Source: Aquella oligotrophica
GTDB lineage: Bacteria > Pseudomonadota > Gammaproteobacteria > Burkholderiales > UBA11063
DNA length: 64,000 bases
Assembly (NCBI RefSeq): GCF_002892535.1
Contig: NZ_CP024847.1
Span: forward strand, 1,178,001 to 1,242,000
Direction of reading: 5' to 3'
Shown in pieces: positions 9,771 to 17,997 of this stretch; position 1 is the first letter of the stretch; the number at the start of each line of letters is the position of its first letter. The position numbers and the translations under genes are program-made. Under the pieces are notes generated by a model that saw nothing but the letters and a program-made list of their open reading frames with translations, was not told the DNA's origin and searched no databases.

Positions 9771-9942
9771 TCTATGTGTTATGTTTTCATTTAGTTTTGC
9801 TAGTGAAGTGAGCCAAGCTGCTGATCAGCAAGCTATGCAGGATTGTCTAAAAACAAAAACTCAGGCAGAATGTAATCTAGCAAATAAAGCAGCCAAGAAG
9901 GCTGCAACGGATGCTAAAAATAAAGAAACTACTGGTCAATAA
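9748..9942 (+). CDS. Small secreted two-cysteine peptide, unknown function
   Basis: This 64-residue product starts with a clear signal peptide (MKKVLITSLCVMFSFSFASE). The short mature part has two Cys in DCLKTKTQAECN and a Lys/Ala-rich tail (AKKAATDAKNKETTGQ). The start is supported by an AAAGGA ribosome site a few bases upstream. It overlaps the last 23 bases of lnt, so it is probably translated from the lnt transcript. I do not recognise a family. The two Cys, nine residues apart, could form one disulphide in the periplasm. It could be a periplasmic or excreted small protein. Confidence 0.7.
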   Translation: MKKVLITSLCVMFSFSFASEVSQAADQQAMQDCLKTKTQAECNLANKAAKKAATDAKNKETTGQ

Positions 9943-9947
9943 AGAAA

Positions 9948-11474
9948 TTAGATAAAGAAAATAACACCGATGATTAATAGGGAAATTATCCAAATTGGGT
10001 AATTCCCAACTACTTGGAATGGTGTTATGCCAATATATCCCTGAATAGTGCCAGTTAATGTGCCTGCAACGAATGGTGTAATACTACTTTCTATTTCACC
10101 TTTTGGATTTATTATCGCAGTATCGCCAGTATTCCCATCTTGCAGGAAGTAACGTTGTGTTTCTAGTGCTCGTCCTTGCGAGAATTGAAGAAAATCATCC
10201 TTCATTCCAGTTTCACCATACCAAGATAAATCAGACTGATTAAGTATAATGGTCGCATCTTTTGTACTATTAGCGACAAAATCATTTATGGTATTTTCAT
10301 AACAGATATTAAAAGCAAATTTTTGCCCCTTGATTTCAGCCGGTGCTTGTTTATTTGTTCCCGCACTATAATTACTTAATTGGTCGGTAACAGCACTAAC
10401 CAATGGTTCCATAAATGTATCTTTAAGTGGGTTATATTCACCGAAAGGAACTAGATTATGTTTAATATACACTGGATTTTCAAGGTCACTCAATTTTAAT
10501 GTTCCGGTATATTTAGTGTTTTGGTTAATATGAATTGAGCTACCAAATAGAATCTCAGCATTATTAATGGCGGCAATAGTTTTTAATTGTTCTAGATATC
10601 CAGGGGTTAGGGAATGGTAGTTGGTACCAAATACGGTTTCTGGCAAGACATAAATGTCCGCATGATTACTTGTTAATAATTCGCTTGAAACAGTTTCTAT
10701 TTCATATAGTGTTTGAAGCGAGTAGTTTTTACTGGAAAAGATACTGGGTTGAAGTAGGGCAATTGTTAATGGCGTACCTGAGGGTTTAGTATAATTAATT
10801 TGCCCGAGTATCGTAGAGCCTCCAAGAAAGATAAAAATACCAATTAATAGCCGGATTACGTTTTTTTGGTTAATCCGAAATAGCAAATATGCAATAGCTC
10901 CTGATAGCGAAAGAATAATCCAAGAAACACTATATACACCAAGGAAAGGAAACCATCCTCGCAATAAGGAATTATTAACTTGTGTGTAGCCAAGAGCATA
11001 CCATGAACGGGGGAAAAACCAGCCACGCATTAGTTCGGTTATCACCCATAATGAAGGCAGCAGTAAGAGTAAATTAAACCATTGCCAGCGAGTCTTATAG
11101 CGACTATAGATTAAAGCAATTATTCCTATATATAAAGATGTGTATAAACAGATTATTGACGTTAAAAGATATGAAAGAAGATAGCCACAACCAAGTTGTA
11201 ATCTAAAATAATAACTAAACCAATAGCCAATAAATGCAATCACAGCCCCTAGATAAAAAGTATAACCATACCAGAAGCTTGATCGATTTCCTCGCTTTTC
11301 TAGAAAATAACAGAAAATAGTCATAGTAATAAAAATCAGGAAGCTAATTGCATGTGGTGGAAATGCTAGATTTGCAGTCATCCCGAGTAGTAGTATCAAT
11401 AAATAATACAATAAAGTTCTTATGAGTTTATTTGAATTAAGAATTGATTTTATCCGATTTATAAAATGTGGCAT
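9948..11474 (-). CDS. Second apolipoprotein N-acyltransferase-like protein (Lnt paralogue)
   Basis: This 508-residue membrane protein has the Lnt architecture: N-terminal helices, then a nitrilase-like domain. The catalytic elements are retained in VLPETVFG (Glu), KHNLVPFGEYNPL (Lys) and FNICYENTINDF (Cys). It is clearly diverged from the lnt at 8178-9770, and unlike that gene it lies just five bases after a carotenoid oxygenase gene under a TetR-type regulator. It may be a specialised acyltransferase acting on particular lipoproteins or on another amine substrate, or a backup Lnt. The intact triad argues against a pseudogene. Its 3' end converges with the small secreted-peptide gene, five bases apart. 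Confidence 0.85.
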   Translation of the reverse strand: MPHFINRIKSILNSNKLIRTLLYYLLILLLGMTANLAFPPHAISFLIFITMTIFCYFLEKRGNRSSFWYGYTFYLGAVIAFIGYWFSYYFRLQLGCGYLLSYLLTSIICLYTSLYIGIIALIYSRYKTRWQWFNLLLLLPSLWVITELMRGWFFPRSWYALGYTQVNNSLLRGWFPFLGVYSVSWIILSLSGAIAYLLFRINQKNVIRLLIGIFIFLGGSTILGQINYTKPSGTPLTIALLQPSIFSSKNYSLQTLYEIETVSSELLTSNHADIYVLPETVFGTNYHSLTPGYLEQLKTIAAINNAEILFGSSIHINQNTKYTGTLKLSDLENPVYIKHNLVPFGEYNPLKDTFMEPLVSAVTDQLSNYSAGTNKQAPAEIKGQKFAFNICYENTINDFVANSTKDATIILNQSDLSWYGETGMKDDFLQFSQGRALETQRYFLQDGNTGDTAIINPKGEIESSITPFVAGTLTGTIQGYIGITPFQVVGNYPIWIISLLIIGVIFFI

Positions 11475-11479
11475 ATGGC

Positions 11480-12934
11480 TTAAAATTTATTCGTATTATA
11501 AAAATTTCCATGTAGTGTGAATGGAATATGGCATGGCAAGTCAAATCTGACTATTTCGGTCATATCATGAGCATTTAAAAATAGCAGAAAACTAAGATGT
11601 CTATTTGCATCGTAGACATTAACCATGATTATGCCATCATCTTCATCATTCGATGTTGGATTTTTAATAAAAATTGGCTCTGATGGGTAACACTCTGCTT
11701 GATGCCATACTTTTATATCTTTTGTAAAATTAATATTTTGTTTTATTAGTCCATTAAAAAAGTCGTTAGGGCGGGACTCATCTCTATATACTCCCCAAAC
11801 ATAATTGTATATCCGATTATGGTATTTCCTGTTAATATATGGAAATTCTATATTAGTTGTTGTTATTACCTTGTGGCTTACTGCCATTTTATCTAAATTT
11901 AGGGTATAGCGTTTGATCGCGGTTGAAATATCCATGCTATTTTTGGCAAGGTTTTGCAGATAAAATTTATTATATGGGTTATCTTCAAGGTTTTCATATG
12001 TAATTAAGTCAATGATTAGCTGCTGTTCTTCGGTTTCATAGCTATTTATTCCATGAAGGAAAATAAATGCTGTTGTTGGGATGTATTTAATATTTCCAGA
12101 TTTTCGTTCTATTACTATAAATTCGCTGGTACAGTTTTTATTATATTCAAGAGAGTCATTAAAGGGGTTGGTTAATAATCTTGCCGCAGATGTTTGTATT
12201 GGTCCTGCATAAAGAATTACATAATTTTCTGTCACGAAGAAACTATGGTTATAGAATAAATAAGGCTTACTAAATTCTGCAAGCTGCTCGCGCAAGATAC
12301 TTGAATCATTCCTATCCAGAGTAGTTATTTTATATATCTTGTATTTTATCTGGCGTGGTGCAATCTCAATCAGGAGGTTAAATAATTCACCATTTTTTGC
12401 ATCATAGACTGGATGTGCTGTGGTCATTTGTCCTTTGAGGGAGTCCTTATATTTTGTTTTACCAGTAGTTGTAAGTGATATTGGATTAACAGAAAGATTA
12501 TTATTAACTTCAGTCATTGCAATGAAATCGTCTTTAATTTTTACTATATTAACATTGCAGCTTGGGTTTAATATATCTTTTCCTGACATCATACTAATGA
12601 GATTTTTGATTTTATCGAAGATACCTAATGGTGCTCTGGTGGCAAATTCATCATGGATCATTTTGCCTCTTTGATGAGCATTATACTGGGAAGATTTAAT
12701 AAATGAATTGGAAAATAGTATTTCTGTATCAGTGATTTCAAACTTATATAGCATTGCCAAACCATCAAACCAGTGTTTGACATTTGTTTTACCAATGCTG
12801 AAGTGTGCCGGACCAATTTTTAATAATGTTCCTCTTAGCCAATCTGGCAGGCTATTAGGATTACCAATTTTGAATTTTGTATATTCTTTATCAAGACTGG
12901 TAAATCCTCTGGCAAAATTATAGCTATTTTTCAT
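11480..12934 (-). CDS. Carotenoid oxygenase family protein (RPE65/CCD type)
   Basis: This 484-residue protein is a predicted non-haem iron dioxygenase that cleaves a C=C bond in carotenoids, apocarotenoids or stilbene-like compounds. All four iron-ligand His are visible: His174 (TTAHPVYD), His230 (YNHSFF), His294 (FLHGINSYE) and His475 (LHGNFY). The N-terminal family block GTLLKIGPAHFSIG followed by HWFDGLAMLYKFEI is also present. There is no signal peptide. It is sandwiched between a TetR regulator (50-base gap) and the Lnt paralogue (5-base gap), probably one operon. No carotenoid biosynthesis or rhodopsin gene is in the window, so the substrate cannot be named. Confidence 0.88.
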   Translation of the reverse strand: MKNSYNFARGFTSLDKEYTKFKIGNPNSLPDWLRGTLLKIGPAHFSIGKTNVKHWFDGLAMLYKFEITDTEILFSNSFIKSSQYNAHQRGKMIHDEFATRAPLGIFDKIKNLISMMSGKDILNPSCNVNIVKIKDDFIAMTEVNNNLSVNPISLTTTGKTKYKDSLKGQMTTAHPVYDAKNGELFNLLIEIAPRQIKYKIYKITTLDRNDSSILREQLAEFSKPYLFYNHSFFVTENYVILYAGPIQTSAARLLTNPFNDSLEYNKNCTSEFIVIERKSGNIKYIPTTAFIFLHGINSYETEEQQLIIDLITYENLEDNPYNKFYLQNLAKNSMDISTAIKRYTLNLDKMAVSHKVITTTNIEFPYINRKYHNRIYNYVWGVYRDESRPNDFFNGLIKQNINFTKDIKVWHQAECYPSEPIFIKNPTSNDEDDGIIMVNVYDANRHLSFLLFLNAHDMTEIVRFDLPCHIPFTLHGNFYNTNKF

Positions 12935-12984
12935 TTCATTCTTTTATCAAGCTTTAGTGTAAAACAATAAATCAAATTTAACTA

Positions 12985-13611
12985 TTATTTTAACAACTGC
13001 TCGCAGCCATTTATAATCAGTTTTGCTCCAAATGAAAAGGACTCTTCATGATTATAGCCTTTATAGAGATCAAAAAATCTTTTTATATTTTTAAAGGATG
13101 GATTAATATTTTGTGGCAGGCTTGGATGCTCACGATTAATCTGTGCTGATTTATATTCAAATTCAACATGTCCAAGTATAAACATGCGCATGATTCTGCC
13201 GATATATGCGGAATCTTTGAGACTAAAGCCATAACCTTGCATTTTAATCAGATACTTCTCAAAGGTTTCTCTGGATTCATCGGAATTTGACTCATAAGAA
13301 GCAAAAAGCTCAAAAAGAAATGGATTATTAAGGAAGAACTGCCGCATATTTCGCATTAAATGTAATAAATACTCTTGCCAACTATCATCATCAGGGTTTA
13401 GCGTTCCCATTAAATGATTGGCATTAAATGCATAAGCTTGTAGCATGATAATTAGATCAGCTTTATTTTTCATATGGACATAAAGGGATGGGGCTTTGAT
13501 GCCAAGTCTGGTTGCCAGATTGCGCATGCTTAATTTACTAAGCCCGTCTTCCTTGATTATTTTTAGTGATTCTTTACAAATTAATTCTTTGGTAATATTT
13601 TTTGATGCCAC
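12985..13611 (-). CDS. TetR/AcrR family transcriptional regulator
   Basis: This 208-residue protein has an N-terminal TetR helix-turn-helix (about 10-55, with LSMRNLATRLGIKAPSLYVH) and a ligand-binding helical domain of the TetR_C type. It is first in line ahead of the carotenoid oxygenase and the Lnt paralogue on the minus strand, so it probably autoregulates and controls these two genes in response to a small hydrophobic ligand. That last point is inferred from position only. Confidence 0.88.
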   Translation of the reverse strand: MASKNITKELICKESLKIIKEDGLSKLSMRNLATRLGIKAPSLYVHMKNKADLIIMLQAYAFNANHLMGTLNPDDDSWQEYLLHLMRNMRQFFLNNPFLFELFASYESNSDESRETFEKYLIKMQGYGFSLKDSAYIGRIMRMFILGHVEFEYKSAQINREHPSLPQNINPSFKNIKRFFDLYKGYNHEESFSFGAKLIINGCEQLLK

Positions 13612-13631
13612 CAGTTACCCCTCATGATTTG

Positions 13632-13668
13632 GCAAATAAAAAGCCGATGTATGTTATTTACATCGGCT
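13632..13668 (-). terminator. Rho-independent terminator of the YdcH-like gene
   Basis: A perfect 10-base stem AGCCGATGTA/TACATCGGCT (13642-13651 and 13659-13668) with a 7-base loop is followed on the minus strand by TTTTTATTTG. It separates the YdcH-like gene from the downstream TetR operon. Confidence 0.85.
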
Positions 13669-13680
13669 ATAACAGAGTTA

Positions 13681-13935
13681 TTAGTTACGAGTATTTTTAT
13701 GATTATTCATCATGTTATATAGTTCATCTTTAAGTAACACACGTTCTTTTTTTACTTTCTCTAGCTCGAAGTCGCTCATTACTTCCTGTTCATGATCAAC
13801 TTTGTGAACTAGAGTATCTAGTTCTTCATATTTTTTTAAAATATGCTGAAAATGATGATCATTCATTTTTAATTCATGAAATGATTCTTTTAGTTCAGGA
13901 AAGCTTTCTGTTAAATTCTGATTTGGTGTTCTCAT
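13681..13935 (-). CDS. YdcH-like (DUF465) small coiled-coil protein
   Basis: This 84-residue, highly charged helical protein matches the YdcH/DUF465 pattern: a short N-terminal region, then a long antiparallel coiled coil (FPELKESFHELKMNDHHFQ, HKVDHEQEVMSDFELEKVK, RVLLKDELYNMM). The function of the family is unknown. It is monocistronic, ending at a strong terminator. Confidence 0.85.
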   Translation of the reverse strand: MRTPNQNLTESFPELKESFHELKMNDHHFQHILKKYEELDTLVHKVDHEQEVMSDFELEKVKKERVLLKDELYNMMNNHKNTRN

Positions 13936-14015
13936 CCAATGCGTCCTATTAAAGTTAAACAGATCTTAATTATAACATATTTAATAAGGGTATTATAAGT
14001 TTGCCATATAAATTT

Positions 14016-15548
14016 TTATAGTGCTAATAATTCATCTAAAAAATCATTAATACCTTGATCTCCTGCTATCGTTTGTTTGAAAACTCCTGCATCTTCAAGT
14101 ACCAGACAGAATTTGTCACCAACCTCATTTTTTAGGATTTGCGAAAGATTTTGATTGGCAAAATTGTTATATTTGGCATATAGTTCAGTCAACCAGTTTT
14201 CATGTTTTAACATTTTGTCGTCGTATAAGAGTTCAATTGAAGCAAGGTTTTTGTCATTCATTTCAAGAAAACGCGACATTTCCTCCAGTTCATAGTCGAG
14301 CCTTCCTGGTAAGATTGCTAGCCCCATGGCTTCAATTAGCCCAATGTTTTCTTTCTTAATGTGATGTAGATTTTCGTGTGGATGAAAAATCCCATCAGGA
14401 TGAGAGGAGTTTGTTCTATTATTACGGAGCATTAAGTATAGCTGGTAGTTATCGTTATCTATTTTTCTAAGTACTGGTGTGATTGCGTTATGTCTTACCC
14501 CTGTTTCTGAAAAGGCAATTATACCTAGTTCAGGCATTGAAAAATGATACCAGTGTTTGATTATTTTTGCAGTAAGTATTTGAAGGTTGCTACGTTTTCC
14601 ATTTAGGCGCAGGGTACTAACAGGCCAGTTAAGGTATTCAATCTCAACATTATCAATCTTGCGGCTAAATCTTACACCGGATTTTTCAATCGGAAATACA
14701 TAATTTCCTGCTTGGAAATGATCATGGTTAAGAATCGAACCACCAACAATCGGAATATCGCTATTTGAACCAATCAGATAATGTGGAACCTGATCAACAA
14801 AGTCAAATAATGAGTTAATAGTATTTTGATCGATAAGCATAGGCTTATGATTTTTATTGATTATAATTGAATGTTCTGGATAATAGGCATATGGTGAAAA
14901 TTGAAAATACCATTTTTGCTGATTTAAATCCAGCTCCAGTATTCTATGATTGTGGCGAGCTGGCTTACTGCTAGTACCAGCAAAACCTTCGTTTTCTATG
15001 CAGAGTAAGCATTGTGGATAGGCACTATCTGATTTTGGCTGTGATTTAAGTTTGGCAATTTCTTTGGGGTCTTTTTCTGGTTTTGATAGGTTAATGGTTA
15101 TCTCAAGATTTCCATACTTGCTTTCGCTTGTCCAGCTTTTATTACGCTTAACTGCTGCTACTTTTATATAATCGCTATTACAGCTAAAGTTGTAGTACCA
15201 CTCTAATGCATTTATAATGCCATCCGTAGATTTTATCTGGTTAAATTTGTTTTCGACGCTACTTGGTGGTGGAAGCATTATATTAATTATCTTGCAGATT
15301 TGTTGTTCTTCAGTTTCACCAATCCTGTTTTTAATACGCTCCTCAAGTTTAGCCAGAATCAAGCTGGCACATTCAGCTGGAGTAATTTCATCATTTCTGG
15401 AGCTTATGCTATACGAATTTAGTGGGGTAAGATCAAACAAATCACAGTATTGATTACGTAGGTAGATTCTATCTCTTGGCTCAAATAATGCCATTTGTTC
15501 GCCGCAATCAAGTAACCTTTCTACCAAATTTAATAATTCGTTTTCCAT
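14016..15548 (-). CDS. galT: UDP-glucose--hexose-1-phosphate uridylyltransferase, class II
   Basis: GalT transfers UMP between UDP-glucose and galactose-1-phosphate in the Leloir pathway. The 510-residue size and the motif GGSILNHDHFQAGNY fit the class II GalT best known from Bacillus and other Firmicutes, not the roughly 350-residue enzyme of enteric bacteria. The start chosen is the ATG at 15548, preceded by an AGGA ribosome site. The frame stays open up to 15677, but that upstream stretch lies within galM. It is the last gene of a galK-galM-galT operon, 13 bases after galM. Confidence 0.92.
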   Translation of the reverse strand: MENELLNLVERLLDCGEQMALFEPRDRIYLRNQYCDLFDLTPLNSYSISSRNDEITPAECASLILAKLEERIKNRIGETEEQQICKIINIMLPPPSSVENKFNQIKSTDGIINALEWYYNFSCNSDYIKVAAVKRNKSWTSESKYGNLEITINLSKPEKDPKEIAKLKSQPKSDSAYPQCLLCIENEGFAGTSSKPARHNHRILELDLNQQKWYFQFSPYAYYPEHSIIINKNHKPMLIDQNTINSLFDFVDQVPHYLIGSNSDIPIVGGSILNHDHFQAGNYVFPIEKSGVRFSRKIDNVEIEYLNWPVSTLRLNGKRSNLQILTAKIIKHWYHFSMPELGIIAFSETGVRHNAITPVLRKIDNDNYQLYLMLRNNRTNSSHPDGIFHPHENLHHIKKENIGLIEAMGLAILPGRLDYELEEMSRFLEMNDKNLASIELLYDDKMLKHENWLTELYAKYNNFANQNLSQILKNEVGDKFCLVLEDAGVFKQTIAGDQGINDFLDELLAL

Positions 15549-15561
15549 GATAATTCCTGAT

Positions 15562-16539
15562 TTAAAATAGACCAAATTGCCATGTATTATAACTGGAATA
15601 AGTCTTCTCTGGTGTATAGATGACACTTTCGCGGTATTTTTCCCAGTTAATGGCATCTGGCATTGCTTGAGTTTCAAGGCATATTCCGCTATGCTTTAGA
15701 TGATTTGCTGTATAAACTACGCAAACTGCTTGATCTGTTTCAATTCTGAGAATACGCCTACTTACTGGATCTGTGAGGGTTATTTTGTTATTCTTTAAAA
15801 TAAACGGATGGTCAAGTCCGTTAGCTATCTCTAACTGTGGATGCTCCTGATTGATAATATTGGCAATTGTCGTACCAGATTGTAAATCAAACGGAGTATT
15901 TTTAACTGAGGTGATAACTTTGGATACTATTCCACTGGCATCAACTTCAGCAAAATAATCTGCATCTAGCATTAACTCTTGACGTAGTGGATTACTTCCC
16001 GAAGTTAAATCAAAGTAGCTATGGTTGGTAAGGTTAATAATAGTAGGGGAGTCAGTTATTGCACTATATTTGATAGTTAGCTGGTAGGTTTCTTCAATTA
16101 AATACTCTACTACGAAATTAATATTTCCCGGGAAACCTGATTCACCATCCTTACTATGATATGTCAGGCGTAAGCCTTTTTCGAGTATGGCTACATTCCA
16201 GAATTGTTTATCGAGTCCATTGGGTCCACCATGTAAATTATGTTTGCCATTATTCGCTGCTAGACGATAGGTTTTACCTGCAAGATTAAACTCTGCATTG
16301 GCAATTCTACCCGCAAAATGCCCGGTAATTGCACCAAAATGCCCAGGGTTTTCCGGATTAAACTCTGGATGTTTCAGGACTATATTTTCTATTTTTCCCG
16401 ATTTGTTGGGTATAAATATTCCATTAATGATTCCGCCATAATTAAGAATATTTACCTGAAATCCATTCTCGGCTATAAGTTGATATTCTATTACATCAGT
16501 GTTATTGTGTCTGGCGATTATATTTTGTCTTATTTGCAT
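15562..16539 (-). CDS. galM: Galactose mutarotase (aldose 1-epimerase)
   Basis: This 325-residue protein interconverts the alpha and beta anomers of galactose, feeding alpha-galactose to GalK. The family motifs are visible: GHFAGRIANAEF and NNGKHNLHGGPNGLDKQFW near 75-115, NLTNHSYFDL with the catalytic His near 170, and GICLETQAMPDAIN with the catalytic Glu near 290. It starts three bases after galK, so the two are co-translated within the gal operon. Confidence 0.95.
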   Translation of the reverse strand: MQIRQNIIARHNNTDVIEYQLIAENGFQVNILNYGGIINGIFIPNKSGKIENIVLKHPEFNPENPGHFGAITGHFAGRIANAEFNLAGKTYRLAANNGKHNLHGGPNGLDKQFWNVAILEKGLRLTYHSKDGESGFPGNINFVVEYLIEETYQLTIKYSAITDSPTIINLTNHSYFDLTSGSNPLRQELMLDADYFAEVDASGIVSKVITSVKNTPFDLQSGTTIANIINQEHPQLEIANGLDHPFILKNNKITLTDPVSRRILRIETDQAVCVVYTANHLKHSGICLETQAMPDAINWEKYRESVIYTPEKTYSSYNTWQFGLF

Positions 16540-16542
16540 CGT

Positions 16543-17727
16543 TTATTCCAAGGCTATTTCTCTGGCACCAGCATCTGGATTTACCAGGTAAAAGTCAGGA
16601 GTTATACCTGTTGCTGCCTGATATTTGGTGCTTACTTCCTTAATGAAGCTATCCACCTGATTTTCGATAACTAGATTTACCGTGCAACCACCAAAACCAG
16701 CACCAGTCATGCGTGCGCCTATGCATCCCGGATGTTGCCACGCTGCAATTACAAGGCTATCTAACTCTTTGCCGGTTACTTCATAATCATCACGTAATGA
16801 CATATGTGATTCGCACATTAATCTGCCAAAATCAATAAGCGTATTTTTACCCAGTGCGGCTACTGCATTTAAGGTACGCTCGTTTTCACTAACGGCATGG
16901 CGAGCACGTTTGTAGATTGTCTTGTTTTTGATTAATTGTTTATTGGCTTCTAGTATTGCCAAATCAATTTCACCAAGGCTTTTTATTTTTAGTTTAGTTT
17001 GTAATAATTTCAGGGCGGTTTGGCATTCCTGAAGGCGTTCATTATATTTGGAATCGGCTAATCCCCGCCGTTTATTGGTATTGGCAATAATCAAACGATA
17101 GCCGTCAATATTAAGTGGTGCGTATTGGTAGTTTAGCGTATTGCAGTCTAGTAATATCGCTTGGTTCTTTTTGCCCATGGCTGATGCAAACTGATCCATT
17201 ATTCCGCAACTTACCCCAATATACTTGTTCTCAGCTTTTTGCCCAAGTTTGGCTATTTTAATTGGGTCAAAATTGGCAGTATATAACTGATTTAACATTG
17301 TACCAGTTACTATTTCTATCGAGGCAGACGAGGATAATCCTGCGCCATTGGGGATATTACCAAAATATAGTATATCAAAACCATGCTCAAGCTTGATTTT
17401 CTCTGCTTTAAACTGGCGGATTACGCCTTTAGGATAGTTTACCCAGTCATGTTCTTTGTTAAATGCCAGATTAGCTAGGTTAATTTTTATTATTCCCAGA
17501 TCCGGAAAATTATCCGAATAAAAGCGGCATATTTTATCACTACGTGGTGCGACTATAGCATAGGTACCAATATCCAATGCGCAGGGGAATACATAACCGC
17601 CATTGTAATCGGTGTGTTCGCCAATCAGGTTTACTCGCCCAGGAGCAAAGAATAATTGTGGCTTATGCTGATTATCATAGAGAGAACTAAATTTTATAAT
17701 TAAGCTTGTTATCAGATTATGATTCAT
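16543..17727 (-). CDS. galK: Galactokinase
   Basis: This 394-residue GHMP-family kinase phosphorylates galactose at C1. The sugar-binding signature GRVNLIGEHTDYNGGYVFP is near the N-terminus, the ATP loop GAGLSSSASIE near 130, and the third motif GARMTGAGFGGCTVN near 335. It is the first gene of galK-galM-galT. No galE or gal regulator is seen in the window. A TATAAT on the minus strand at 17743-17748 could be its -10 box, but no good -35 is visible. Confidence 0.96.
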   Translation of the reverse strand: MNHNLITSLIIKFSSLYDNQHKPQLFFAPGRVNLIGEHTDYNGGYVFPCALDIGTYAIVAPRSDKICRFYSDNFPDLGIIKINLANLAFNKEHDWVNYPKGVIRQFKAEKIKLEHGFDILYFGNIPNGAGLSSSASIEIVTGTMLNQLYTANFDPIKIAKLGQKAENKYIGVSCGIMDQFASAMGKKNQAILLDCNTLNYQYAPLNIDGYRLIIANTNKRRGLADSKYNERLQECQTALKLLQTKLKIKSLGEIDLAILEANKQLIKNKTIYKRARHAVSENERTLNAVAALGKNTLIDFGRLMCESHMSLRDDYEVTGKELDSLVIAAWQHPGCIGARMTGAGFGGCTVNLVIENQVDSFIKEVSTKYQAATGITPDFYLVNPDAGAREIALE

Positions 17728-17907
17728 TTTGACCCTATTTATATTATATTTTGCTAGATTAAATTCTTTTAAATGAAAATCGGTGGATTATTAGTTTAAT
17801 ACATTATTATACATTTTAAGTACTAGCAGATAATTGATTTATCAGGTAAATATGATGAAGTAAACTGAGATTAGTAAACGGTATCTAGTTATTAAAGAAA
17901 TGAGGTT

Positions 17908-17942
17908 GTATTAAAAAGCCTAGAGCTGGCACTCTAGGCTTT
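17908..17942 (-). terminator. Rho-independent terminator of dnaK
   Basis: An 11-base stem AAAGCCTAGAG/CTCTAGGCTTT (17915-17925 and 17932-17942) with a 6-base loop is followed on the minus strand by TTTTTAATAC. It lies about 55 bases past the dnaK stop and also separates dnaK from galK. Confidence 0.85.
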
Positions 17943-17997
17943 AAATAAGTAGGCTATTTTTAGTGAATATCATAGCTACAAAAATATCAGTTAATAA

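Noticed and set aside
15549-15677. Longer galT start at 15677
   Set aside because: It lies inside galM and lacks a ribosome site, while the ATG at 15548 has AGGA and gives a typical length.
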